Shown: positions 7,775 to 16,671 of the stretch, piece after piece
Layout: each line of letters starts with the position of its first letter
Position numbering within the stretch: position 1 is the stretch's first letter
Source: Bradyrhizobium lablabi
Lineage (GTDB): Bacteria; Pseudomonadota; Alphaproteobacteria; Rhizobiales; Xanthobacteraceae
Direction: 5' to 3'
Assembly (NCBI RefSeq): GCF_018129385.1
Contig: NZ_JAFCLN010000008.1
Span: forward strand, 186,001 to 250,000
DNA length: 64,000 bases
Notes under the pieces: model-generated
What the model was told of the DNA's origin: nothing
Database searches by the model: none
The model's input: only the letters and a program-made list of their open reading frames with translations
Program-made: the position numbers and the translations under genes

Positions 7775-8383
7775 ATGCGACCCATGCTAGTCCTTGGACT
7801 GACCGGCTCGATCGGAATGGGGAAATCGACCACTGCAACCCTGTTCGAGGAGGCCGGCGTTCCCGTCTACGACGCGGACGCCTCGGTGCACCGATTGTAC
7901 GAAGGCGAGGCGGTTCCTTTCATCGAGGCGGCATTTCCGGGCACGACAGCAGGCGGCAAGGTGGACCGCGCCAAACTTTCCGAGCGCGTGGTTCACGATC
8001 CCGAAGCCATGAAGCAGCTCGAGCAGATCGTTCATCCGATGCTGAGCGCCGGCAGAAAGAAATTCTTCGACGATGCCGAGCAGTCCGGCATCCCCGTTGT
8101 TGTGGTGGACGTGCCGCTGCTGTTTGAGACCGGCGGCGAGAAGCGCGTCGATGCGGTGGTCGTGGTGACGACCTCGCCGGAACTCCAGCGTGAGCGGGTG
8201 CTGGCGCGCGGCACGATGGACGCCGCCAAACTCGACTCCATCATCGCGCGGCAAATGCCCGACGCGGAGAAGCGCAAGCGCGCCAATTTCGTCGTGGATA
8301 CCTCACACGGGCTTGATCCCGTGCGGGCGCAAATCAAGGACATTTTGGCCGCGGTCGTTAAGATGCCGCAGCGGCGAGTCTGA
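7775..8383 (+). CDS. coaE: Dephospho-CoA kinase
   Basis: Last step of coenzyme A synthesis: phosphorylates the 3'-hydroxyl of dephospho-CoA with ATP. The P-loop GLTGSIGMGKSTTA is near the N-terminus. The family motifs YDADASVHRLYEG and VVVDVPLLFETGGEKRVDAVVVV follow. It has 202 aa from the ATG at 7775; a second ATG at 7784 is equally possible. It starts 4 bp after the maf stop, so the two are co-transcribed. dnaQ follows. Confidence 0.96.
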   Translation: MRPMLVLGLTGSIGMGKSTTATLFEEAGVPVYDADASVHRLYEGEAVPFIEAAFPGTTAGGKVDRAKLSERVVHDPEAMKQLEQIVHPMLSAGRKKFFDDAEQSGIPVVVVDVPLLFETGGEKRVDAVVVVTTSPELQRERVLARGTMDAAKLDSIIARQMPDAEKRKRANFVVDTSHGLDPVRAQIKDILAAVVKMPQRRV

Positions 8384-8411
8384 TTCGCCGGCTTGTTGGC
8401 TCTTTAGACGC

Positions 8412-9107
8412 ATGCGCGAAATCGTTCTCGATACCGAAACCACCGGCCTCGATCCGCTCCGCGGCGATCGTCTGGTCGAGGTCGGCTGCATTGAAATCTT
8501 CAACCGCATGCCGACCGGGCAGACGTTCCACCGTTACATCAATCCCGAGCGCGACATGCCGCTCGAAGCCTTCAACGTGCACGGGCTTTCGACCGAGTTC
8601 CTCGCCAGCAAGCCGCTGTTTGCCGAGATCGTCGAGGAATTCCTGGAATTCATCGGTGACGCGCCGCTGGTGATTCACAATGCGTCGTTCGACATCAGCT
8701 TCATCAACGCCGAACTCGACCGGATCAAGCGGCCGGCGATCGTGAAGGACCGGCTGGTCGATACGCTGCTGCTGGCGCGGCGCAAGCATCCCGGCGTGTC
8801 GAACAGGCTGGACGATCTCTGCTCGCGCTATGCGATCGACAATTCCCGCCGCACCAAGCACGGCGCGTTGCTCGACGCGGAACTATTGGCCGAGGTCTAT
8901 ATCGACCTGATCGGGGCGCGGCAGTCGCAACTGATCCTGGCGTCCGAGGTCCGCGACATCAGGGTAGGGGCGGGCGAAATGCCGCGGCGGCAGCGCGAGG
9001 TTCCGCTCGCGCCACGGGTTACCGAGGAAGACCGCCTCGCGCACCGGGCCTTTGTCGCCACGCTCGGCGACAAGCCGATCTGGAATGAGTTTCTGCCGGC
9101 CGCCTAG
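8412..9107 (+). CDS. dnaQ: DNA polymerase III epsilon subunit (3'-5' proofreading exonuclease)
   Basis: Proofreading subunit of the replicative polymerase. The 231-aa protein has all DEDDh exonuclease motifs: DTETTG (ExoI, residues 6-11), HNASFDISFINAEL (ExoII) and the HGALLDAELLAEVY segment (ExoIII with catalytic His and Asp). The ATG at 8412 gives the canonical MREIVLDTETTG start; upstream in-frame codons overlap coaE. The C-terminal tail would carry the alpha-subunit contact. A short space separates it from convergent secB. Confidence 0.96.
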   Translation: MREIVLDTETTGLDPLRGDRLVEVGCIEIFNRMPTGQTFHRYINPERDMPLEAFNVHGLSTEFLASKPLFAEIVEEFLEFIGDAPLVIHNASFDISFINAELDRIKRPAIVKDRLVDTLLLARRKHPGVSNRLDDLCSRYAIDNSRRTKHGALLDAELLAEVYIDLIGARQSQLILASEVRDIRVGAGEMPRRQREVPLAPRVTEEDRLAHRAFVATLGDKPIWNEFLPAA

Positions 9108-9129
9108 CCAGGCAGAATATCGGCTCGGC

Positions 9130-9597
9130 TTAGGCTTGGGCCGCCGCCTGCCGTTCCATGTTCTGGCGGTAGAGGCCGACGAAATCGACGGGATCCAGCA
9201 TCAGGGGCGGGAAGCCGCCATCGCGCACGGAAGTCGCGATGATTTCGCGGGCGAACGGGAACAGCAGGCGCGGGCACTCGATCATGACCAGCGGATGCAG
9301 GTTCTCCTTCGGCACGTTCACGATCCGGAACACGCCAGCATAGGTGAGGTCGAAGCTGAACATCACCTTTCCGGCATTTTCGGCCTTGCCTTCGACCTTC
9401 AGCGCCACCTCGAACTCGGTCTCGGACAGGTTGTTGGCGTGCACATTGATCTGGATGTTGATCTGCGGCTGCTGTTGCTGCGGCTGAAGCGAGGACGGTG
9501 CATTCGGGTTCTCGAATGACAGATCCTTGGTGTACTGCGCCAGCACGTTCAACTGGGGAGGGGCCGTCTCGGGCGACGAACCGTTGCCGTTGGTCAT
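9130..9597 (-). CDS. secB: Protein-export chaperone SecB
   Basis: Cytoplasmic tetrameric chaperone that keeps preproteins unfolded and delivers them to SecA. It has 155 aa, with a short polar N-terminus (MTNGNGSSPETAPPQ) and then the SecB core (QINIQINVHANNLSETEFEVAL; LLFPFAREII; PVDFVGLYRQ). The start is set by an AGGAGAG ribosome-binding site 5-6 bp upstream of the ATG at 9597. The reading frame stays open for about 59 codons further upstream, but that sequence does not resemble SecB. It is convergent with dnaQ; the dnaQ-secB neighbourhood is the same as in Caulobacter. Confidence 0.96.
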   Translation of the reverse strand: MTNGNGSSPETAPPQLNVLAQYTKDLSFENPNAPSSLQPQQQQPQINIQINVHANNLSETEFEVALKVEGKAENAGKVMFSFDLTYAGVFRIVNVPKENLHPLVMIECPRLLFPFAREIIATSVRDGGFPPLMLDPVDFVGLYRQNMERQAAAQA

Positions 9598-10018
9598 GAA
9601 AATCTCTCCTTGGATACGCGGGCCGGCTTTTGGGTCTGATTTTGCGCGTGAAGCTGCGAAAATGCCGTGGTCGGCGCGAGTGGCTATCATAGCCCCGCCT
9701 TCTTCCACAAGGACGACAATCGCGCCCGGATGTGAAATCGCGCGCCTTTCCGCCCAATATGGATAATCGGTCACGTCCGGCCGCCCGGTTCATAGCCTAA
9801 ATTATTGAATACGCGCCATTTCCGGGCCCGATCGGCTTTCCCCCGGCACTGAAAACGCGCTACAATCGACCCGCGCCAAAACGCGCCATTGGCCGGGCCC
9901 AATTTCGTGCCTACATGCAGCGGACTCAATCAATGATGTAATCTCTGGCGTTCCCCTTGAGAGCGGAACGCCGCGCCGCCGGACCCGTTGACCGGCGAGA
10001 GAAGTGAGAAGAGGCGAA
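9598..10018. other. Intergenic region between secB and the Tim44-domain gene
   Basis: This divergent 421-bp spacer has no supported gene. It contains a direct repeat, ACGCGCCATT followed by a variable step and CGGGCCC, at 9811-9829 and 9881-9900. A TACAAT -10-like hexamer lies at 9861-9866. A GGCGTTCC / GGAACGCC dyad lies near 9949-9974. A plus-strand promoter for the Tim44-domain gene is likely here but no convincing -35 was found. Confidence 0.4.
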
Positions 10019-10714
10019 GTGGATATCTATACGATCATCTTCCTGGCGCTGGCGGTCTTTATTTTCCTGCGCCTGCGCAGCGTTCTCGGACAGCGCACCG
10101 GGAGCGAGCGGCCTTATGACCGTCCGCCGCGCCCGGTCGCACAGGGCACGCAAGACAACGTCGTTCCGATTCCGGGCAGCGCCGTCGATCAGGCGCCGCT
10201 GGCGCCGACTGCTGACGTGGCACCGGCCGACCGCTGGAAGGGGCTTGCCGAGCCCGGCACCCCGCTGGCGCAAGGGCTGGATGCCATCGTGGCGCAGGAC
10301 CCCTCCTTCGATCCGCGGCATTTCCTCTCGGGCGCCCGCAGCGCCTATGAGATGATCGTGCTGGCCTTCGCCAATGGCGATCGCCGCGCGCTGAAGGATC
10401 TCCTGTCGTCGGAGGTCTATGACAGTTTCGAGACGGTGATCCGGGATCGAGAAAAGCACGACCAGAAGACCGAAACGCGCTTCGTCTCGATCGACAAGGC
10501 GGAGCTGGTGGGTGCGGAGGCGCGCGATCGCGCGGCCCAACTCACGGTTCGCTTCGTGTCCCAGATGATCTCCGTCACCCGCGATAAGGCCGGCACCATT
10601 GTCGATGGCAATCCCGACAAGGTCGCCGATATCACCGATGTCTGGACCTTTGCCCGCGACACCACCTCACGCGATCCGAACTGGAAGCTGGTCGGCACCG
10701 GAAGCGCCAACTGA
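10019..10714 (+). CDS. Tim44-domain membrane-anchored protein
   Basis: The 231-aa protein begins with one transmembrane segment (DIYTIIFLALAVFIFLRL), then a proline-rich linker. A C-terminal Tim44-like domain (about residues 95-230) includes FLSGARSAYEMIVLAFANGD and ends DPNWKLVGTGSAN. Tim44 is the mitochondrial import-motor anchor; bacterial homologues are inner-membrane proteins of uncertain role. The GTG at 10019 is preferred because GAGG lies 5-8 bp upstream and it gives a clean N-terminus; a GTG at 10004 is the alternative. mltA starts about 30 bp downstream. Confidence 0.85.
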   Translation: MDIYTIIFLALAVFIFLRLRSVLGQRTGSERPYDRPPRPVAQGTQDNVVPIPGSAVDQAPLAPTADVAPADRWKGLAEPGTPLAQGLDAIVAQDPSFDPRHFLSGARSAYEMIVLAFANGDRRALKDLLSSEVYDSFETVIRDREKHDQKTETRFVSIDKAELVGAEARDRAAQLTVRFVSQMISVTRDKAGTIVDGNPDKVADITDVWTFARDTTSRDPNWKLVGTGSAN

Positions 10715-10745
10715 CGCGAGCGGCGCCGGGAGAATTGCCACCGCG

Positions 10746-12233
10746 TTGGTTTTGATAGCTGCCGCGCTGTCGCTTGCCGCGCAGGATGCGCAGGCGCGGC
10801 CACGATACTCGGCCCATCGCGCCGCCGAGCCGGCCCCCCGCCACGTGCCTTATCCCGCGCTGGACCTGCCGCTGGAAATCAGCAACTCGCAATATTCGCC
10901 CGTCGCCTTCGCGGATGTCATGGGCTGGAACGACGACGATCATCTCGCGGCCTACAAGGCATTTCGCATCAGTTGCCAGCCGATCGCGGTGCAGAACGGG
11001 CCGCCCGCCGATTCCAAGGCGCTCGGTACCTCGCTCCGCGATCCCTGCCGCATCGCCAGGGGCCTGGAGCTTTCCGACCGGGCCAAGGCAAAGGCCTTCT
11101 TCGAGGAAAATTTTCTGCCGCTGCGCATCTCGCGCCTTGGCGAAGGCGAGGGGTTCGTCACCGGCTATTATGAGCCGATCCTCGAGGGCTCGCGTGAGCA
11201 GAACGAGGTTTACACGGTTCCGATCTATCGCCGTCCCTCGAACCATTTCGTGAAGGGCCAGACGCAGGCTTCGGTAGGGTTGCCCAACAAGGGGCCGGTC
11301 TATCGCAAGATCGGTCGCCGCAAGCTCGTGCCGTACTGGGACCGCGCCGAGATCGAGGACGGCGCGATCGAGGGCCGCGGGCTGGAAATCGCTTTTCTGA
11401 AGAACCAGACCGATCTGCTGTTCGCGCAGATCCAGGGCTCGGCGCGCATCGAACTGCCTGACGGCTCGATGGTGCGGATCAACTACGACGCCCATAACGG
11501 CTATCCGTATACGCCGGTCGGCCGCATCCTGATCGAACGCAACATCATCCCGCGCGAGCAGATGTCGATGCAGAAGATCCGGGAATGGATGGAGCAGAAC
11601 CCGGAAGGCGCCAACGAGCTGCGGCGGCAAAATCGCTCCTACATCTTCTTCCGCGAGGTGAACCTGTCAGCCACGGATGAAGCGGTTGGCGCGCAAGGCG
11701 TGCCGCTCACCGCCGGCCGCTCGATCGCGGTCGACAAGGCGCTGCACGTCTATGGCACGCCGTTCTTCATCGAGGGGGAATTGCCGATCGAATCGGCGCA
11801 GTCGAAGACGCCGTTCCGCAAGCTGATGATCGCGCAGGACACGGGCTCGGCGATCGTCGGTCCCGCGCGGGCCGACCTTTATTTCGGCGCCGGCGCGGAG
11901 GCGGGCAGGGTGTCGGGCCGGCTGCGGCACAATGCGCGCTTTGTGATGCTGCTCCCGAAAAGCCTCGATCCCGTCGCGCGCGGCCGCAAATTGCCGGTGC
12001 CGGATGCGCGGCCGTCGGAAAAAATCGCAAAACTGTTTCCGCAAGTCGATCCGCTGAAGGAAAGGCCCAGGGACGCGTCCGGGGCAAAGGAATCCGCAAA
12101 GAGCGTCGCGCCTGTTGCCCAGGCGACAACGGCACAGGCTCCAGCCGCAAAGCCGGTTCCGCTTCCGGAGGCGCGCCCGACGACCGCGCCCGCGCGTGAG
12201 ATGCGCCGGCACCGTCGTTATCACCAGCGATGA
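10746..12233 (+). CDS. mltA: Membrane-bound lytic murein transglycosylase A (MltA)
   Basis: Cleaves peptidoglycan glycan strands to 1,6-anhydromuropeptides in the periplasm. A hydrophobic signal segment (ALVLIAAALSLAAQDAQA) is followed by the MltA domain with the EGFVTGYYEPILEGS signature. The 3D domain near the C-terminal third (KLMIAQDTGSAIVGPARADL) carries the expected Asp. A Pro/Ala-rich tail follows. The start is uncertain. No ATG fits after the upstream gene, so a TTG at 10746 with GGGAG 13 bp upstream is chosen. There is no lipobox Cys after the signal. It overlaps smr by 4 bp (ATGA). Confidence 0.9.
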   Translation: MVLIAAALSLAAQDAQARPRYSAHRAAEPAPRHVPYPALDLPLEISNSQYSPVAFADVMGWNDDDHLAAYKAFRISCQPIAVQNGPPADSKALGTSLRDPCRIARGLELSDRAKAKAFFEENFLPLRISRLGEGEGFVTGYYEPILEGSREQNEVYTVPIYRRPSNHFVKGQTQASVGLPNKGPVYRKIGRRKLVPYWDRAEIEDGAIEGRGLEIAFLKNQTDLLFAQIQGSARIELPDGSMVRINYDAHNGYPYTPVGRILIERNIIPREQMSMQKIREWMEQNPEGANELRRQNRSYIFFREVNLSATDEAVGAQGVPLTAGRSIAVDKALHVYGTPFFIEGELPIESAQSKTPFRKLMIAQDTGSAIVGPARADLYFGAGAEAGRVSGRLRHNARFVMLLPKSLDPVARGRKLPVPDARPSEKIAKLFPQVDPLKERPRDASGAKESAKSVAPVAQATTAQAPAAKPVPLPEARPTTAPAREMRRHRRYHQR

Positions 12234-12820
12234 AACGTCGCCCTCCGCAAATCCCCGATCTGTCCGCACCGAGGCGGAACCGCAGCCTGAGCGAGGAAGA
12301 GCGGGCGTTGTGGGAGAGCGTCGCAAAGCAAATCAAGCCGCTGCGCAAGAAGCCGCGCCTTGCCAAGGCCGGCGCGCCAGCGAAGCCGGAGGCTCTCGTG
12401 GCGACGAGGCCCGCCCATGTGCCGCATTCGCCCGTCCCGGTCAGAGCCGCGCCACCCAAACCGCAAGTGCCACCACTGGCACCCTTGGGCCGCCGTGAGC
12501 GCGCGCAGCTTTCTCGCGGCAGGAAGGAAATCGACGCGCGCATCGATCTCCACGGCATGACGCAGACGCGGGCGCATCGTGCGCTGTTTGCGTTTCTACA
12601 GCGGGCACACGGTGAAGGGCTGACCTTCGTGCTCGTCATCACCGGCAAGGGTAAGGTGGGCGGCGGCGATTCCGAACGCGGCGTGCTGCGCCGCCAGGTG
12701 CCGCAATGGCTCGGCCTGCCGGAATTCCGCGCGCTGGTGGTCGGCTTTGAGGAGGCGCATATCGGCCATGGCGGGGAGGGCGCGCTGTACGTGCGGGTGC
12801 GGCGGGCGAGGTTCTCGTAG
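12230..12820 (+). CDS. Smr/MutS2 C-terminal domain protein
   Basis: The 196-aa protein has a basic Pro/Ala-rich N-terminal half. A C-terminal Smr domain has the motif DLHGMTQTRAHRAL and the VITGKGK loop. It ends GEGALYVRVRRARF. Smr domains are endonuclease-like modules that nick DNA or act on RNA; the free-standing form's role is not settled. Its ATG overlaps the mltA stop codon (ATGA), so translation is probably coupled. A family B palindromic element follows immediately. Confidence 0.9.
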   Translation: MKRRPPQIPDLSAPRRNRSLSEEERALWESVAKQIKPLRKKPRLAKAGAPAKPEALVATRPAHVPHSPVPVRAAPPKPQVPPLAPLGRRERAQLSRGRKEIDARIDLHGMTQTRAHRALFAFLQRAHGEGLTFVLVITGKGKVGGGDSERGVLRRQVPQWLGLPEFRALVVGFEEAHIGHGGEGALYVRVRRARFS

Positions 12821-12863
12821 CGTTTTCGAGCGAAGTGGGCACCGGTTCGCGTGAAGAAAACGC
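12820..12863. repeat. Palindromic repeat, family B (variant)
   Basis: The outer arms GCGTTTTC and GAAAACGC flank a core GAAGTGGGCACCGG. This is related to the GATCCGGAAAAGTGGG-ACCGGTTTTCC elements at 18497, 21684 and 61274. It begins at the last base of the smr stop codon. Confidence 0.7.
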
Positions 12864-12870
12864 GTCAACA

Positions 12871-13995
12871 CTAAAAAGGCCGGACGATCCCGACACGCGG
12901 GATCACGGTGACGATCCAGCCGAAGGCGTTCGTGCTCCGCTCTTTCGCCGGTATCGGCGGTACAGTCCTGGCAGCCGGGAGCATTTTCACCGCGTGCAGG
13001 ATCAGGAACACGCACACCGCCCAGTTCGAGATCCAGCGCGAGTAATCGAACACGATCGCGAACATGACGAGATAGCCGGCGGTCACGATTGCGAGCGCCG
13101 CCATCACGATGCGGCGATGCGTCTCGCGCGCGAGCGCGTCAATCAGACGGGAATAGTATTGCCACAGCGGCGTGTGCAGCCAGATCAGCAATGCGAACAC
13201 CGGCACGCCGAGGATGTTCGACGGCAGGCGCTGCCAGGTATCCTCGATTTCCTTCGTCAGCGGCTGGAACCAGATATAGGCAAAACTCAGCAGGCGCTCT
13301 TGCGAGGGGTCGGTCATCCGGCCCTGGAGGTAGCCGACGAAATCCTGCTGCGGCACTGCGGCCGTGCCGTAGAACTGCACGGCGATGAACAAGGGCCCGG
13401 TGATGACCAGCGCCGCAATACCCGCAATCGCATTTTGTCGTGTCACGCCCTGCACGAGGTAATGGCGCAGAATGACGATGACGGCGATGGTCGGCACATA
13501 CATCAAGAGATGAATGTGGTGGATCAGTACGAGCACGACCGAGAACGCCGCGGCCAGCAGCACGTAAGCCACTGAGCGTGCCGGGATCAGCAGCAGCACG
13601 ATCGCAAGCGCGCAGCCATAGATGTCGAAATGGCCGAGCGTGTGCATGAAATTCTTCAGGAAGAACGGCGAGCCGGCCATGAACACGAACAGCGGCAGAT
13701 GCTCGTCGTCGAATCCGAATGTCTTGCGGAACAGCCGGATGAACAGGCCGAGCGTAATCAGCCATGTCACCCCGCCGAGCGCGAACACCAGCCACACCGG
13801 CACTTTCGACGTGAAGAGGCCGATGGCCGCGCCGATCAGCGCGCGCTTGGTGAAGCCGAAATGATAGTCGACCAGCAGATGGATATAGGGGACGTAGGGC
13901 GGCAGCGTGATCTTGTGCAGGAAGACGCCGAGGAACACGGCGGCATTGACGGCAAGCATCAGCCGCCAGGGATTTTGCCAGACCCGGAGATTCAT
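12871..13995 (-). CDS. Polytopic membrane protein of unknown function
   Basis: The 374-aa protein has about nine to ten hydrophobic segments spread over its length (for example AVNAAVFLGVFLHKI, VPVWLVFALGGVTWLITLGLFI, YVLLAAAFSVVLVLIHHIHLL). A cytoplasmic or periplasmic loop contains GRMTDPSQERLL. I do not recognise a named family. The arrangement of helices with short polar loops resembles conserved hypothetical proteins of Bradyrhizobium and not a known transporter class. It stands alone between convergent smr and the hslU cluster. Confidence 0.75.
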   Translation of the reverse strand: MNLRVWQNPWRLMLAVNAAVFLGVFLHKITLPPYVPYIHLLVDYHFGFTKRALIGAAIGLFTSKVPVWLVFALGGVTWLITLGLFIRLFRKTFGFDDEHLPLFVFMAGSPFFLKNFMHTLGHFDIYGCALAIVLLLIPARSVAYVLLAAAFSVVLVLIHHIHLLMYVPTIAVIVILRHYLVQGVTRQNAIAGIAALVITGPLFIAVQFYGTAAVPQQDFVGYLQGRMTDPSQERLLSFAYIWFQPLTKEIEDTWQRLPSNILGVPVFALLIWLHTPLWQYYSRLIDALARETHRRIVMAALAIVTAGYLVMFAIVFDYSRWISNWAVCVFLILHAVKMLPAARTVPPIPAKERSTNAFGWIVTVIPRVGIVRPF

Positions 13996-14068
13996 CGACC
14001 ACCCAAGAAAGATCAGGCGGCGTTATCACATGGCGGCCGTGGGGGAAGCAACGTGCGATAGGCCCGAT

Positions 14069-14232
14069 GTCGTCCCGGACAGGCCAACGGGTCACGCGAA
14101 CGCGTGCCCGATGATAAACTCCGCGCGATCCGGGACCCATACGCCGCGGCTGAAATGGTTGCGGCCGGTACTCGCGACCTTTTTCAATCGAGAGCACAAC
14201 GCGGTATGGGTCCCGGCGTTCGCCGGGACGAC
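14069..14232. repeat. Composite palindromic repeat, family E, with nested insert
   Basis: The outer arms GTCGTCCCGG and CCGGGACGAC are 164 bp apart. Inner arms CCGGGACCCATACGCCGC and GCGGTATGGGTCCCGG also pair. A 43-nt segment starting GCCAACGGGTC and ending CTCCGCG (14083-14125) is inserted in the left arm. The same segment interrupts an unrelated repeat at 46403-46445. Confidence 0.75.
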
Positions 14233-14237
14233 AACGG

Positions 14238-15539
14238 TCAGAGAATGAACCGACTCAGATCAGCGTTCTTCGCCAAATCGCCGACGTGCTTCTGCACATA
14301 GTCGGCGTCGACCTTGATGGTTTCGCCATGCCGGTCGGGCGCGGCAAAGGAGATTTCGTCCAGCACCCGCTCCATCACGGTCTGAAGCCGCCGCGCGCCG
14401 ATATTTTCCACCGTCGAGTTCACGGATACCGCGATATCGGCCAGCGCGTCGATCGCGCTGTCGGTGATGTCGAGCGTCACGCCTTCGGTCTTCATCAGCG
14501 CGACATATTGCTTGATCAGCGACGCTTCCGGTTCGGTCAGGATGCGGCGCATGTCGTCGCGGGTCAGCGCCGAAAGCTCGACGCGGATCGGCAGGCGGCC
14601 CTGCAACTCCGGCAGCAGGTCGGAAGGTTTTGCGATATGGAAGGCGCCGGAGGCGATGAACAGGATGTGGTCGGTCTTGACCGCGCCGTGCTTGGTCGAA
14701 ACCGTGGTGCCCTCGATCAGCGGCAGCAGATCGCGCTGCACGCCTTCGCGCGAAACGTCGCCGCCGACGCGGCCGTCGCGCACGCAGATCTTGTCGATCT
14801 CGTCCAGGAACACGATGCCGTTGTTCTCGACCGCGCCGATCGCTTCCTGCGTGAGCTGGTCGGTGTCGAGCAGCTTGTCGGATTCCTCGTTGATCAAAAG
14901 CTCGTGGGAATCGGCCACCGTCAGTCGGCGGGTCTTGGTGCGGCCGCCCATCTTGCCGAAGATATCGCCGATCGAGATCGCCCCCATCTGTGCGCCGGGC
15001 ATGCCCGGAATCTCGAACATCGGCATGCCGCCGGAGGATTGGGTCTCGATCTCGACTTCCTTGTCGTTGAGCTCGCCGGCGCGCAATTTCTTGCGGAAGG
15101 AATCACGGGTCGCCGCGCTGGAATTGGCGCCGACCAGCGCATCGAGCACGCGCTCCTCCGCCGCGAGCTGGGCTCTGGCCTGCACGTCCTTGCGCTTCTT
15201 CTCGCGGGTCTGCGCGATCGCAACCTCGACAAGGTCGCGGACGATCTGCTCGACGTCGCGGCCGACATAGCCGACCTCCGTGAATTTGGTGGCCTCGACC
15301 TTGAGGAACGGCGCGCCGGCGAGCTTTGCCAGCCGCCGTGCGATCTCGGTCTTGCCGACGCCGGTCGGCCCGATCATCAGGATGTTTTTCGGCAGCACTT
15401 CCTCGCGGAGCGAGCCGGTCAATTGCAGACGGCGCCAGCGGTTGCGCAGCGCGATGGAAACCGCGCGCTTGGCGTCGGACTGCCCGACGATGAAGCGGTC
15501 GAGCTCGGAAACGATTTCGCGGGGGGAGAAGTCTGTCAT
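14238..15539 (-). CDS. hslU: ATP-dependent protease ATPase subunit HslU (ClpY)
   Basis: AAA+ unfoldase that feeds substrates to the HslV peptidase. It has 433 aa and begins with the standard SPREIVSELDRFIVGQ. It has Walker A GPTGVGKTEIARRLA, Walker B VFLDEIDKIC, the inserted I domain (about residues 110-230) and the C-terminal tail ending DLSRFIL that docks into HslV. It is the last gene of the minus-strand cluster hslV-GNAT-GNAT-DUF2585-hslU. Three extra genes therefore separate it from its partner. Confidence 0.97.
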   Translation of the reverse strand: MTDFSPREIVSELDRFIVGQSDAKRAVSIALRNRWRRLQLTGSLREEVLPKNILMIGPTGVGKTEIARRLAKLAGAPFLKVEATKFTEVGYVGRDVEQIVRDLVEVAIAQTREKKRKDVQARAQLAAEERVLDALVGANSSAATRDSFRKKLRAGELNDKEVEIETQSSGGMPMFEIPGMPGAQMGAISIGDIFGKMGGRTKTRRLTVADSHELLINEESDKLLDTDQLTQEAIGAVENNGIVFLDEIDKICVRDGRVGGDVSREGVQRDLLPLIEGTTVSTKHGAVKTDHILFIASGAFHIAKPSDLLPELQGRLPIRVELSALTRDDMRRILTEPEASLIKQYVALMKTEGVTLDITDSAIDALADIAVSVNSTVENIGARRLQTVMERVLDEISFAAPDRHGETIKVDADYVQKHVGDLAKNADLSRFIL

Positions 15540-15580
15540 GGCCCTTAGCTAGGGTGAAAAGCCGTACTCGGCAAGCGGCG

Positions 15581-16183
15581 TCAGAGGATCGGCGGACCGG
15601 CCTGCCATTGCTTGATCGCCTCGAACGGGTGGATCAGCATGATGATGTTAAGCGTCAGATTGTCGCGAATGTGGAGGAGCATCGCGATCTCGAAAATAAC
15701 GCCGAGCGCCACGGTCGCAGCGACAGGCAGTTTCCTGGCCAGCAGGAAGCCGATCACCATCCAGAGCGTATCGGACACCGAATTGACGATGGTATCGCCG
15801 TAGTAATCGAGCGAGATCGTGGCGGCGCGGTAGCGATCGATCACCCAGCTTGAATTCTCCGCCAGCTCCCACGTCCCCTCGATCAGCATGGCGATGATCA
15901 GCCGCGCCGGCCATACCAGCTTCGGAAAGGCGAGGAAGGTCGCACCATAGAACAACAGCCCATGCAGGATGTGCGAAAAGGTGTACCAGTCGGCGATGTG
16001 CTGCGAGTTCTCCGAACTCTGCACCGCGCCGTGCCAGAATTTGACATAGCCGCAGGCGCAGATCGGCAGCCGGCCCATGCCGTAGAGCAGCGCCGCCTGT
16101 AATACGAGCAGCAGTGCTGCGATCAGGAACCATTGCGCTGTCGTGATACGAGTGGCGACGGGGAGGCGTTGGTCGAGCGTCAT
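15581..16183 (-). CDS. DUF2585 (UPF0314) membrane protein
   Basis: The 200-aa protein has four to five predicted membrane spans. It carries family motifs PICACGYVKFWHG, NSQHIADWYTFSHILHG and ENSSWVIDRYRAATISLDYYGDTIVNS. The family is found mostly in Rhizobiales and its function is unknown. It overlaps the upstream GNAT gene by 4 bp (ATGA) and precedes hslU by about 40 bp, so it is translated from the hslVU cluster message. Confidence 0.88.
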   Translation of the reverse strand: MTLDQRLPVATRITTAQWFLIAALLLVLQAALLYGMGRLPICACGYVKFWHGAVQSSENSQHIADWYTFSHILHGLLFYGATFLAFPKLVWPARLIIAMLIEGTWELAENSSWVIDRYRAATISLDYYGDTIVNSVSDTLWMVIGFLLARKLPVAATVALGVIFEIAMLLHIRDNLTLNIIMLIHPFEAIKQWQAGPPIL

Positions 16184-16671
16184 GCGTGGCGCACCATCAG
16201 GAGGGCGATGCCGTCAGGTGTATCGACCAAATGGACTTTTTCAAAGCCCGCCTTTTCATAGGCGCGGATCGCACGGGCGTTCTCGGGGTCGGGATCGGTG
16301 ATGACGCGCGGCGCACCATCGGCCAGCACGCGCTCGATGAAGGCGCGGATGAAGGCCGAGCCGTGGCCGCGGTCGACCATATCAGGCTCGCCGATGAACT
16401 GATCGACGCCGCGGGTACCCTTGGGGTGCTCGCCCAGCCCATTGTCCGGCCAGACCAGGGGATCGTAACACTGGATATAGGCGAAGGGGCGGCCGCCGGT
16501 CGCCACGATAAACTGGTCCATCGCCTCGACTTCGAGGTCACCGCTGACCAGTTCGAACTGTTCGTGGGTGTCGCCCCACCATTGCACGACATGCGGCTGC
16601 TTCAGCCAGTGCAGCACCAGCGGCAGGTCGGCTGATGTCATCGGGCGGAAGTCGTATGTCTCGCTCGTCAT
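16180..16671 (-). CDS. GNAT-family N-acetyltransferase, AAC(6')-like (copy 1)
   Basis: The 163-aa GNAT protein resembles the aminoglycoside 6'-acetyltransferase group. It has an N-terminal YDFRPMTSADLPLVLHWLKQPHV segment, an acetyl-CoA-binding region at GHGSAFIRAFIERVLADG, and ends ARAIRAYEKAGFEKVHLVD. It is clearly paralogous to the gene immediately upstream (16668-17150), with about half of the residues shared. The genes overlap by 4 bp at each end. The substrate is unknown; resistance should not be assumed from the fold. Confidence 0.85.
   Translation of the reverse strand: MTSETYDFRPMTSADLPLVLHWLKQPHVVQWWGDTHEQFELVSGDLEVEAMDQFIVATGGRPFAYIQCYDPLVWPDNGLGEHPKGTRGVDQFIGEPDMVDRGHGSAFIRAFIERVLADGAPRVITDPDPENARAIRAYEKAGFEKVHLVDTPDGIALLMVRHA

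Noticed and set aside
9598..9774. In-frame extension of secB upstream of its ATG
   Set aside because: The frame is open for 59 codons but the sequence does not resemble SecB, and a strong AGGAGAG site directly precedes the ATG at 9597.
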